DNA from: Cryptosporidium bovis
Lineage: Eukaryota; Apicomplexa; Conoidasida; Eucoccidiorida; Cryptosporidiidae
Direction of reading: 5' to 3'
Length of the DNA: 64,000 nucleotides
Assembly (NCBI GenBank): GCA_009768925.2
Contig: VHIT02000027.1
Coordinates: 372,001-436,000 of the forward strand
Position numbers and translations under genes: made by a program. The notes under the pieces were generated by a model. The model had not been told where the DNA came from. It was given only the letters and a program-made list of their open reading frames with translations, and searched no databases. Shown here one piece after another: positions 21,632 to 31,528 of the stretch (position 1 is the stretch's first letter; the number at the start of each line of letters is the position of its first letter).

Positions 21632-22654
21632 TATTTTACATCAAAATTATGTTTTTTTACTGTGAAAAGAAATCGCAATAAAACTTTTGTTTTAACGCCT
21701 ATGATAAAAACCTGTTCACTTATACGTCCATAAATATGTTATTTGTGTTATCTCTACTTTATGTCCACTCCTTACTTTTAATTCACCTTAACACCCTATT
21801 TTTTCTTCTCAAAATTCCTCCTATATGTTGCAATATATGTTATATTGTGTTATTATTTTTTATACTCTTTTTTGCATTTATACAGTTGTTTAATATCCAC
21901 ACATCCCACACTAAACAGCAAATTTAATGAAAATATCGAAATATTATCAAATTCATAAGAAGGTATCATACAATAAAGATTTGCCAGCAAATATGTATAT
22001 TAATACATAATGATTTTTCGAATCTTTATTTTATTATGTGAATCTAAAATATCTTCCATTTTCCCTTCCGCAGTGTTATTTTTTATCCCCTTAATTTGGC
22101 AGATATGCCGCCATCTTTCAAATATATTTAATCTGTAAATTGTGTTGATAAATGGTATTCTTTATTTGCTTAGTTTTTTACAATTACCCACTCACCTTGT
22201 TCTCGATCTCTTTTAGATTTATCCCCTATTTGCTATATCTAAAACGTCTACATTAACAACCAAACCAAATACCAACCTGATTGGTATTATTTAGATCTCC
22301 GAGTTCTTTATACTTGAAAAAGATTCAACTCATGTATTACAGTCTAAAGGTTCCTTCTACTAGAATTGTGGTATTTTAGTTTATCTCTAAATTTTCCAAT
22401 TTTACACTATTTTGTAATACTCTTGTGTTAAAAAATGGTGATCAACATTACTTTTAACATTTAATGAAGCACAGAACACGAAACAATCAGAATAGTTCAA
22501 ATATTTGATTATATAAATACCCTCTGATGTCATAAAATTAAAAAGAAAAGCTAACACTTATTCAAAAATGATAAAAATAGAAAAAAATGCTTTGTTAAAC
22601 GCTGAGACACTAATACCGAAACTAACTAAACCTCTTTAATTTTACTTAACGACC
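21632..22654. promoter_or_regulatory. Intergenic spacer, promoter of protein D
   Basis: 1.0 kb of AT-rich sequence. A GCCGCCAT element lies at 22107-22114, about 480 bases upstream of the start. A 63-codon hydrophobic frame on the plus strand at 21736-21927 has no supporting features and is taken as chance. Confidence 0.45.
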
Positions 22655-25600
22655 CTAAGACGAATAGTTTAATTGCTGTTCATTTATTTCGTATAGACCA
22701 TTTATGGAAAATATCTTCGTGTATCCATGAGGGACATATGATTCAATGTACTCTGAGAGTTCAGAATTATTGTATTGAGATTGATGAGAAATCATTATTC
22801 TAGACGATGTCCTTAAATATTTCCAAAAAGTAAAGAATTTATCGTATGTTAGTGTAAAAAGGAATTGATTATAGTATTTTCTCCAATCACAAGGAGTTTG
22901 AAAATGCCTTAAAATGCTTAAATGATAATGTGAAATAGAATATAAATCTTCTGAGCTGTTCAGATCTGAAACAAAGTCTGAATTTACTATTGATTCACTA
23001 CCTGATAATCTATTTGTTGAAATGCTCTCAATAAAATTAATTGCCCTTTGTACCTGAGACTTTGATATCATTTTAGTAGGTCTCGAATAGTATTCCTGAT
23101 AAAAACTATTCAACAACTCACTCAACTCTTTGACATTCTTAATTAATGACTGCACCTTAAATTCTAATACAATATATTTGCTTAGTATTATTCTCGGTAA
23201 TATAGTTAATGAACAATCGGAACATTTATTTTTCGAATACTCTAAAAAGAACTTGTACGAATTTAGTTCGGATAATACTTGCAACATGGCATAATTTGAT
23301 TCACTGTAATAACCTATATATATCTGTAATAGTACTATGTTTAGTCTGCTTCTCTTGTCTTTGTTCTTGTAATAAAAATAAGAACTACTATAGTTATATG
23401 GAAGTCTATTTATGTCATTGTATGAACTGTTTCTTATATAAATACGATTCTCCAAATTATTCATCCTCTTATTATTTCCTTGGGACAAGTAAATAGTTGT
23501 ATTTACGTTTGCACCGCTCTTGATTAAATTCTCAGTTAGAACACTTGTTGAGGTGTTATTAGTGGAAACTATCGTTGTAACATTGTTTTTTTCACTACTC
23601 AAATTTTGCTTGGACTCTCTGTTAGATTTGTTATTGTAAACACGAGCCCCATTATTAGTGGATCTAAGTTTCCTAAACTCATTTTTGTCATCCTCGTAGA
23701 GAGAGCTGTTCCTGTCGCTAATTAATGTAAGGTTCACATCCTTCATTGCATTTTCATGTAAATCAGACTCTGTACTATTGTCTTCTACATTAAAAACCAG
23801 AGTATGATCCTCCAATCTGTTTGGAAATGAATCAGGTGGCATTTGCCTAGTTGTTCTTATAAATTTAGTTAAATAATACTTGGTCTGAATTGGATTAACA
23901 TTACCAAAAACTGAACTAGACAGAGCAAAATTTGAACTAAAGAATCTGGAAAATTTGATTATTGTCTGTAAATCAATATTTTGAAGTTCATTCCCCAATT
24001 TATCAATACCAAGAAATCCTGGATCCAATAACTCATATGAAATTGCTATTATTCTCAAGTTTTCATTTTCACTCCTAAATCCATTAATAATACTCTTGAA
24101 TTTGTTTTTAGCTTCTATTAAAAGAGATTGCTTTATATGCTTCTCCAAATCAATCAAAGTTTCCGATATCTCATTTATAACATCCGGAAAAACAGCCGTA
24201 AATCCTTTCCAACTAAATTCCAAACCATAAAAAAACTCCTGTAACTCCCACAATGTATAATCCTCCTTAAATGAAAAAATTGACTTTAAATTAGTCGATT
24301 GCAAAAATTTATTCAAACAGTACTGATATATATAAAAAGTTATCGTTAATCTTTCAATGGTTTTATTAAATGGATAGTTTAACATATCTTTTGGAATGTT
24401 CTCCGGAAGATATAATTTTGTATGCACCAATACATCAGAACCAAATTTTGTTGGAAAGTAACAAACCTTTTTTGTGAAATATGTAAGTTTTGAGCTATTA
24501 AATGTAACATACAGATCACCCAGTTCTACTGACGGTTCCAAATGATGAATTGATGACAATAACTTAGTGTCATTACCTGAAACGCTGCCTTCTATGTTTA
24601 TTTCTTTCAACTTCGAATACAAGTTAAATGGGTACTCGCTTAATTTAATACCTTCTGTATAAATCTGAAAATTTTCTGGATAATTGGGATCTAATTTAGG
24701 TATCTCCAACTTTCCAATTTCATGAGCTAGCGTTGTGTTCAAACCTGATAATTTTATAATAACACTAGGAGGAATATTTTCAAGAGTGTACTTTGTTCCA
24801 AAATAGTCATTTGTAAGGTAATTTGGATAAACCCCAATAACGGAATTATTAAAACGACTTTTAATTGATCTAAAAAAATTTGAAAATGAATTCTTAAACC
24901 TTTTCAGTCTTCCATCATAATAATCAGAATTTGAAATTAATAAATCAAACCCACTCTTTTTGAACTCCTTCTTCTCGAACAATACAATCATATTATCATA
25001 ATCAATGTAGTCTAATAAATTGACCACGTACCTAAAATCAATTTTACTCATACATGTAAGCGCCCTTAAAACGTCAATAGGTGAACAAATGTTTGTCAAA
25101 TAGGAGTCTAACAGCACCCTTGAAAGCTCTTCCACATGACTATACCCTGGATTGTGAGCATTAGAATTATTATTTACAATATCGTTAACTATTCTCTTTT
25201 CTAAAAGGCTTTGACGCTTTGTCCTGATCTGGTTTATTATTGCTTCAGATATTGGAACTTCTTTTATAAGTTTTATAAATGAAAGAGTCATTTCCATTAT
25301 CCTAACTATATTCTTATCACCCTTGTTACATAAAGTATACTTAATTATGTAATTTGAGAAACCACCATCATTTATTTCTACACCTGCTTCCATATCATCA
25401 ATATAGCCACTTTTTTTTAAATAACCAAACAAACTATTGGTTGAATAGTTTGTTAGAAAAGAAGAAATGTATTCTGCCGGCTTAAACTTCCAAAATACAG
25501 TCTGATAAGGAATTGGAAACATTAAAGTCAAATGAGGTGTTTCTGAAAAAGATTTAATCTGAATAATCTTTTGTCTCAGAACCAAATATGGATGTTCGAC

Positions 25601-26650
25601 GTTGCCAGAAAGGTAAAAAGGAGTTATCAATTCACTTTTTAAATTGGGAATGTCTTCAAAATATATTTTGGCATAGTTCTTTAGCTCTTCTATATTCTTG
25701 TCAGACACAATGAAAATTGATATCATATTTGAACTATAATAGGTATTGTGGAATTTAACAAGCTGGAAAATCAAGTATTCATCGTCGTTATTTGAATTCT
25801 TTTTTAATATTTCTCTCAAGGCGAAATGAAAACCATTGTTAGCGTGTTCTTTATTTGAGATGTCTCTAAGGACCTGCCTCAATCTTTCATTTTGATCTTT
25901 TTTAATATACTCAAAATTTGACTCCAGTTCGTTAAAAGAAGCCTCCAAATACATTCTGTTCAAATTAGGTGACTTAAATGTTCTTCCAAAGTCCATTAAG
26001 GCCTCCTCAAAATGCTCAGGTTTTATAGTTAAATGGTATTCAGTTCTAAAGGAGCCAACTTTTATTTCAAACCTTCCTTTGTTATTTGAGATATACTTAT
26101 CATATGGTGAATTTCCTGGATTCTCTGATTTTCTTTTCCAATTGTTAAACATAACCTCACTCAACAACGAAGCAACACCTGGAAACTTGTCATCTTCCAT
26201 TAAACTCCCTGCTCTAACTGCAACAGAAATTGTTGGGGAAGAAACTGAATAATGGGAAACTAAAAATACCTGTATTTCGTTATTTAATGTCATAAAAGCA
26301 TATTTATTTTTGTCGCTACTTTGTTTCACAAAATCAAAATCATCAAAAGATTCATATATATTGCTAACACTTTTCCTTGTCCTTAAATCAGTTATTTTGT
26401 TTATTATACCAATAGAAATTTGGTTATCAAATGCTAAGGTATCATTAAATATGTCTTCGTTTCTTATATCCAGTTCTTTCAACATCTGCACACTACTTCC
26501 AACATCCCCTCTTTGAGAACTTGAGTATGCATCTACCTTCGTAAATTTACCACCTAAACTAAGATCAATTTGTATTGATAACAACGATAATATTAACGCT
26601 AATGTATATTTAGCTGATTTTAGTTTATGCATCTTACTTAGTTTGCACAT
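22655..26650 (-). CDS. Insulinase-like (M16) protein E, long form, degenerate zinc site, secreted
   Basis: 1331 residues, ATG at 26650. A signal peptide lies near residues 14-33 (YTLALILSLLSIQIDLSLGG). The M16 opening is KYAFMTLNNEIQVFLVSH. The zinc motif is replaced by SLLSE (161-165). A striking Asn/Ser/Thr-rich insertion of well over 100 residues sits late in the protein between FPNRLEDHTLVFNVED and the conserved INRLPYNYSS block. It is dense in N-glycosylation sequons (NST, NVT, NNTST, NTT) and predicted to be unstructured. The remaining blocks, including SSVFGNVNPIQTKYYLTK, align with D and F. A secreted pseudoprotease carrying a heavily glycosylatable loop is the simplest reading. Confidence 0.87.
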   Translation of the reverse strand: MCKLSKMHKLKSAKYTLALILSLLSIQIDLSLGGKFTKVDAYSSSQRGDVGSSVQMLKELDIRNEDIFNDTLAFDNQISIGIINKITDLRTRKSVSNIYESFDDFDFVKQSSDKNKYAFMTLNNEIQVFLVSHYSVSSPTISVAVRAGSLMEDDKFPGVASLLSEVMFNNWKRKSENPGNSPYDKYISNNKGRFEIKVGSFRTEYHLTIKPEHFEEALMDFGRTFKSPNLNRMYLEASFNELESNFEYIKKDQNERLRQVLRDISNKEHANNGFHFALREILKKNSNNDDEYLIFQLVKFHNTYYSSNMISIFIVSDKNIEELKNYAKIYFEDIPNLKSELITPFYLSGNVEHPYLVLRQKIIQIKSFSETPHLTLMFPIPYQTVFWKFKPAEYISSFLTNYSTNSLFGYLKKSGYIDDMEAGVEINDGGFSNYIIKYTLCNKGDKNIVRIMEMTLSFIKLIKEVPISEAIINQIRTKRQSLLEKRIVNDIVNNNSNAHNPGYSHVEELSRVLLDSYLTNICSPIDVLRALTCMSKIDFRYVVNLLDYIDYDNMIVLFEKKEFKKSGFDLLISNSDYYDGRLKRFKNSFSNFFRSIKSRFNNSVIGVYPNYLTNDYFGTKYTLENIPPSVIIKLSGLNTTLAHEIGKLEIPKLDPNYPENFQIYTEGIKLSEYPFNLYSKLKEINIEGSVSGNDTKLLSSIHHLEPSVELGDLYVTFNSSKLTYFTKKVCYFPTKFGSDVLVHTKLYLPENIPKDMLNYPFNKTIERLTITFYIYQYCLNKFLQSTNLKSIFSFKEDYTLWELQEFFYGLEFSWKGFTAVFPDVINEISETLIDLEKHIKQSLLIEAKNKFKSIINGFRSENENLRIIAISYELLDPGFLGIDKLGNELQNIDLQTIIKFSRFFSSNFALSSSVFGNVNPIQTKYYLTKFIRTTRQMPPDSFPNRLEDHTLVFNVEDNSTESDLHENAMKDVNLTLISDRNSSLYEDDKNEFRKLRSTNNGARVYNNKSNRESKQNLSSEKNNVTTIVSTNNTSTSVLTENLIKSGANVNTTIYLSQGNNKRMNNLENRIYIRNSSYNDINRLPYNYSSSYFYYKNKDKRSRLNIVLLQIYIGYYSESNYAMLQVLSELNSYKFFLEYSKNKCSDCSLTILPRIILSKYIVLEFKVQSLIKNVKELSELLNSFYQEYYSRPTKMISKSQVQRAINFIESISTNRLSGSESIVNSDFVSDLNSSEDLYSISHYHLSILRHFQTPCDWRKYYNQFLFTLTYDKFFTFWKYLRTSSRIMISHQSQYNNSELSEYIESYVPHGYTKIFSINGLYEINEQQLNYSS

Positions 26651-27451
26651 CTTAAAGAAACTAACGAAGGCTCAATCTCAGTATTTTTGTCTCCTCCTGC
26701 CACCTGGCTCACCCAAATTTGCCGTTTTTGTGTCAATGTTATCCCCTTAATGCATGAAATAAACGCTATTCTCCTTTTCACCTCAAATACATACCCCTCA
26801 CCTAATTCACCACCTGCTTTTTTAACTTAATCTTGCTTTATATTATCTTATGTATACAGATATACAAAAGTGTTCCTATGGAGATTGAATTTACTTCAAG
26901 AATATATCTTTCTTTCATTCACCACATTGGATCTCTGTACTTTTTTACCTAGAATAATCACTCAGAAATTCCCGCCAATCTTCTTATGATTTGCTAACAA
27001 TCAAAATGCTAAACAAAATTACAATTGTGCGGATTTTTTAAGTGCCAAATATTCTGTAGTGTTTTAGATACAATTTAGCTATTCATATTATTCACCTCTA
27101 ATTTTCTTCGGTGCTTTATTTCCATTTTGGCCAAGGAAGTAACTGCATATTTACTAAAGAACTAGTTGGGACCTTCCATAATACTAAAGTGCAGGTTTGA
27201 TACCGTTTTATGCATATGTTTTGTATGTCTGAAATTCGGGTAAGAAGATGTAAAGACTCAGGAAACAAAAATTAATTAGCTAATAGGGAAAATGAGGGAA
27301 GAAAACATTTATGAAAGTAATAAAAAGATAAATTACACATTAATAGACCATTTTCAAGTTGCAAATTCACGAGTTCCGACAAAATTGAAGGGTCAAAATT
27401 AACAACTGACCTTGATAATGGTCTCAAATACAAATAACTTACAAATCCACT
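26651..27451. promoter_or_regulatory. Intergenic spacer, promoter of protein E
   Basis: 801 bases without coding signal. TTCCCGCCAA at 26969-26978 (reverse complement TTGGCGGGAA) matches an E2F-type site, about 320 bases from the start codon of protein E. Confidence 0.45.
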
Positions 27452-30400
27452 CTAAAATGACTTGAGTGAATCCTTAAACTGATAGATAGAACTTAATCTG
27501 TCGTAATTTTCTGGAACAAAACTGTGTAAATCCTGAGTTTCATCGTCTCCAGCTCTCCCAGATTGAATAGCAATTAAAATTGTAGGAGCATTTTTTAAGC
27601 TGCCCCATAATTCTTTGAATCTCTCAAAAGTTAAGCTTTGAATGAAAGTAATCATTTTTTGTTGCCAATTAGTAGCAAAATTAGAGCGTATAATTCTGTC
27701 ATAATGAATTTTCATTAGTTTTGTTGGATCCCAATTTTCTATAGACAAATTACTTAGGAGCATATTTTTCATGATCAAAAACTCTTTTTCCGTAAAAATG
27801 CTAATTGAATCATTGAAATAAGTTTCATAAAATTCAACTAATGTGTTTATCATCGGAATCATTTTACTAGTAAGGAAATTCATCTTAATATGAAATGTGA
27901 GAATGTCGGATGAAAGATCCAAAGGGCCTGCATTAATTGATGAGTATTTTAGCTTATTCTTCTTCAATATGAATGAATTCAATATCCTCTTCATATCTAA
28001 GAGCATTAACAAATCCTGTAAACAAACATTTTTTTCATTTATACTTCCAAGATATATGAAAAGAAGAATGCTGCTGTACTGATCGGAATTTGTTGCTCTT
28101 CTTTTAAAATAATATGCTCTGTGGTATCTTTTTGGAAGTGATGTTATATTAACAACATTATTTGTCTTTTCTTTATAACTCAGCTTCCTTATTAAAGTGC
28201 CTTTTTGTAAATTTTGAACGTAGTTTCTATAAACATAGTTTTTGTTTGATATTCTTCCGTTACTGAACAAGTCGAATAAAACTTTAACATTATTTGAATT
28301 CAACAACTCAATATGATTTACTGACCTGCTCTTAGGTCTTATTCGGCTGATTGACATATTCAAGTGACTAATTAACTGAATCAATGTTGAGTTTCCTATT
28401 ACTATTCCCCTGATCTCTCCATATTTAAGTAGTAATTTTCCAAAGTTCTTTACATCTTCAAAACTAATATATTTAATATCATCTTCCAATGCCCATGGAT
28501 TAATGCTCTCCAAATTTAAGATCTGAGCGATAAGAGTATTACAATAATCACTGTTATTTGAGTCGTTTAACATATCAATTAGCTTCTTAAGCGTCTTCTT
28601 AGACTCTAAAAAATTAGTTGTAGTTAATATGTTTCTAAAATTGGATAATGTGTGAGTCATAGCAATAATAAACTCGTCAAAGTATTGACTATTCCCTTCC
28701 CATCTAATTGTTAAGCCCGGTAAGACATTATTATTCTGAAAATCTGAATAATCCTCAACCTTAATGGCGTTCTCTCCAGGTGTATTTATTAAAGAGGATG
28801 AAAGGGAGTGTTTAAACAGGTACGAAAGCATAATTAATTTCGGACGATTCAAGTTTAATAGCAACAATTCAGTTGAATTATTCACAATTTCTGGAATTTT
28901 TATATCAAATGTAAACGAAATAATGGGTAATTTATTGTCCAGTGGCATGTAAAAAATAGAATCCAAATCTAATTGGTTTATAAACATTCTTTTCGAATCC
29001 ATAATTTTTGAAAATTCGATTACAGCTAAAGAACTAGATGGTACAGAATTATTATCGAGTGCCATTCTATATTTTTCAATAGAATCCTTTAGAGAAATAG
29101 GATGGGGCCATATGGGATAATTGTCATCTACATAAAGAGCATAATTCTCAACTCCAGGCTCAAATAATTGAACATTAAGTTCATTTGTAGCAATATCCTC
29201 GTTTATATCCAAAATTCTTTGTTTAATGTAATTTGGCATTTCCTCTATTGAATAATCAATATTTTTATTATCTATGTTAAAAACATATTTGGTTTTTTTC
29301 CCGAAAAAACCAAGAATAAACTTCGAAATACAATAATAAGTATCTTTTGCAAAGTACTCAAGTTTCTGAATTATTTTATTATAAAAAGAATTGCTTTTTC
29401 TGAAGTAGTAAGAAGCTCCTTTATGCAAAGACTTCATAGGATTAAAAACAACCATATTATCTGGTCTAATGTAATCTATCATTTTGTTTATATAACAACC
29501 ATCAACCTTCTCCATGGTATATGGAGTCGTTATAACCTCACTTGGAAAACATCCCGTACTTAGATAAGTATTTATAATATAGTCCGCTTGATTAATATCA
29601 ACTCCAAAATTCGCACTAACTAGCTCAACAATTATCTCCAATCTAATCAGATTTAGAACATCGTCCGTTATGTTAGTCTTTTGAATTAGCTTTAGAGTGG
29701 AAAATATAGCTTCAAGTATTTGCGTCAAGTGGTTTGTTCCAAATTTAGTAACACCTATAGAAATCACAAAGTTCGAATATCCGCTTTCATTATTTACACA
29801 CTCAGAGTTCAAGGTATTTATCCAACCCTTTGACTTTAAAATTCCAGTCAACCCCTCATCAGACTCATCCATTAAGTAATACGAAATATAATCTGTAAGC
29901 TTATATCTCCATAAATTTTTTTGGTAAGGTATCGGAAATATTAGTTTAATAAGGTGATCATTTGAATTCTCTCTAACGGATATAATGTTATTAACAAAAT
30001 TCAAATATGGATTTGTCCCTATTTTAGATGTCTCAAAAATAACATTCATATCTAAATCAAGAGTTCTGATATTTCCAAACAGTTTTTCCACCAATCTTAC
30101 TAAACTATCCATTTTCTCTGTTGATACAATTGACAGAATCATCAGATTACTTGAATAGTATGTTTCAAACTGTTTCATCAAACCGTCAATTAATAGATCG
30201 TAATTATTCATCACCTCATTAGTTGAGTCCTTCCTCAAATCAATAACTGGATCATCGGATCCAACCCTCTTTAAAAAACGCTTCTCTAATAGATCAAAAT
30301 GCTCAGATACAATCAAACTCAAAATATTAGAAGATATTCTATTTTCATTCAACTCTTTTCTGGTCGTGTCTATTCCCAATATGAGAGAACGGTGGTCTAT

Positions 30401-31015
30401 TACCAAATTTTCAACAAGAAGCTTGTTGAATTCGTATAGTGAATCAACGAAATCCTCATTAAATACTTCCAGGGAGTATTCCGTTGACATCGAACCAACC
30501 CTTCCTTTAATTTTATTGTATATATTGTTAAAAAAAATAGGGTTTTTCTTCTCTGAATTTTTGAACTTCAATTTTGATAGTATTATATTCTTAAGGAGAT
30601 GAGAAAGACCACTTATCTTAGTTGGGTCATGTGAAGAACCACATCTAACTGATAGAGTCATTGTAGACTTGAACAAAACAGGGTTTGATACAATAAAAAC
30701 CTTCATTTTGTTGCTTAAAGTCATGAATTTGTACTCACCTTTTGTGTTTTTCATTTTCTCAAACTCCCAATCTTGCACTCTCTTAAACTCATTTACATCA
30801 TAATAAAAAGTTCTCATCTGTGAATAATCATTTATACCTGAAACTGTGTCTAGGACATTGGGATTAAATGAAAATATGTAGTTCAATGTATCATTCGAGG
30901 CAAACTCTGAGACCTCCTGAAAAAGATCTTCCTTAAAGGCCACATTTTCCCCTATTCCAAGTACTCGTAAAAAATCCACAAATAGTATCACTATCAACCC
31001 ATTTATTAACAACAT
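27452..31015 (-). CDS. Insulinase-like (M16) protein F, degenerate zinc site, secreted
   Basis: 1187 residues, ATG at 31015. A signal peptide covers residues 1-20 (LLINGLIVILFVDFLRVLG). The M16 block is EYKFMTLSNKMKVFIVSN. The zinc motif reads HLLKN (139-143): the first His survives but the Glu is Lys and the second His is Asn, so zinc binding and catalysis are not expected. This is the mildest zinc-site loss in the array. The central block FPIPYQKNLWRYKLTDYI is shared with protein E. GIVIGNSTLIQLISHLN is the array-wide motif of domain 4. It has an E2F-like palindrome about 420 bases upstream. Confidence 0.87.
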   Translation of the reverse strand: MLLINGLIVILFVDFLRVLGIGENVAFKEDLFQEVSEFASNDTLNYIFSFNPNVLDTVSGINDYSQMRTFYYDVNEFKRVQDWEFEKMKNTKGEYKFMTLSNKMKVFIVSNPVLFKSTMTLSVRCGSSHDPTKISGLSHLLKNIILSKLKFKNSEKKNPIFFNNIYNKIKGRVGSMSTEYSLEVFNEDFVDSLYEFNKLLVENLVIDHRSLILGIDTTRKELNENRISSNILSLIVSEHFDLLEKRFLKRVGSDDPVIDLRKDSTNEVMNNYDLLIDGLMKQFETYYSSNLMILSIVSTEKMDSLVRLVEKLFGNIRTLDLDMNVIFETSKIGTNPYLNFVNNIISVRENSNDHLIKLIFPIPYQKNLWRYKLTDYISYYLMDESDEGLTGILKSKGWINTLNSECVNNESGYSNFVISIGVTKFGTNHLTQILEAIFSTLKLIQKTNITDDVLNLIRLEIIVELVSANFGVDINQADYIINTYLSTGCFPSEVITTPYTMEKVDGCYINKMIDYIRPDNMVVFNPMKSLHKGASYYFRKSNSFYNKIIQKLEYFAKDTYYCISKFILGFFGKKTKYVFNIDNKNIDYSIEEMPNYIKQRILDINEDIATNELNVQLFEPGVENYALYVDDNYPIWPHPISLKDSIEKYRMALDNNSVPSSSLAVIEFSKIMDSKRMFINQLDLDSIFYMPLDNKLPIISFTFDIKIPEIVNNSTELLLLNLNRPKLIMLSYLFKHSLSSSLINTPGENAIKVEDYSDFQNNNVLPGLTIRWEGNSQYFDEFIIAMTHTLSNFRNILTTTNFLESKKTLKKLIDMLNDSNNSDYCNTLIAQILNLESINPWALEDDIKYISFEDVKNFGKLLLKYGEIRGIVIGNSTLIQLISHLNMSISRIRPKSRSVNHIELLNSNNVKVLFDLFSNGRISNKNYVYRNYVQNLQKGTLIRKLSYKEKTNNVVNITSLPKRYHRAYYFKRRATNSDQYSSILLFIYLGSINEKNVCLQDLLMLLDMKRILNSFILKKNKLKYSSINAGPLDLSSDILTFHIKMNFLTSKMIPMINTLVEFYETYFNDSISIFTEKEFLIMKNMLLSNLSIENWDPTKLMKIHYDRIIRSNFATNWQQKMITFIQSLTFERFKELWGSLKNAPTILIAIQSGRAGDDETQDLHSFVPENYDRLSSIYQFKDSLKSF

Positions 31016-31528
31016 TTTAATAAATGATGGTAAGACACCCCAAAATTTCCATAATTATCTAAGACTTCCTCCAAAGTACATTCGTACTGTCTAAAATACT
31101 TTTGCTTTATGTATTAATCTCTTTTTACCTTGCTTTAATTTATTATTAATATTTTCTGTTGATTATATATTAAATCTTATAAAGCGGTCTATATAAGACA
31201 ATCACTATTTAAACCAACGTTTTGGGAGTATCCACTGAAAATATTATTTATACTTTTGCATATACTAGTAAGATATAACTCTAAAATGAGGCAAGTTTTC
31301 CTTTTATCACGGTAGACTAAATCTTAAATCAAAAAATAAGACTAAAAAACTTTCTTTCATTCTTTCGCTTCCTGCATTATATTTTAACCCCTATGGCACC
31401 TTTTTTAATATTATCAGCTACTTGTAACTCGTTTCGGCGCCAGACTTGTTTTTCTAGATTTGGTCTTAATTGACAAGCATGTGAATAGAACGTATTTATT
31501 GAATTGGTTGTCTGTTCGCAATTATATT
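31016..31528. promoter_or_regulatory. Intergenic spacer, promoter of protein F
   Basis: 513 bases between the start of protein F and the stop of the half-length protein G. There is no leftover coding sequence that would complete the missing half of protein G. It contains the CGGCGCCA site listed separately. Confidence 0.5.
31435..31442. promoter_or_regulatory. E2F-like site CGGCGCCA
   Basis: The GGCGCC core palindrome at 31436-31441 lies upstream of protein F. It matches the E2F-type motif known to be over-represented upstream of Cryptosporidium genes. Confidence 0.45.

Noticed and set aside
21736-21927. A 63-codon hydrophobic plus-strand frame
   Set aside because: It lies in a promoter spacer, is made of T-rich codons giving a chance hydrophobic string, and has no other gene signal.
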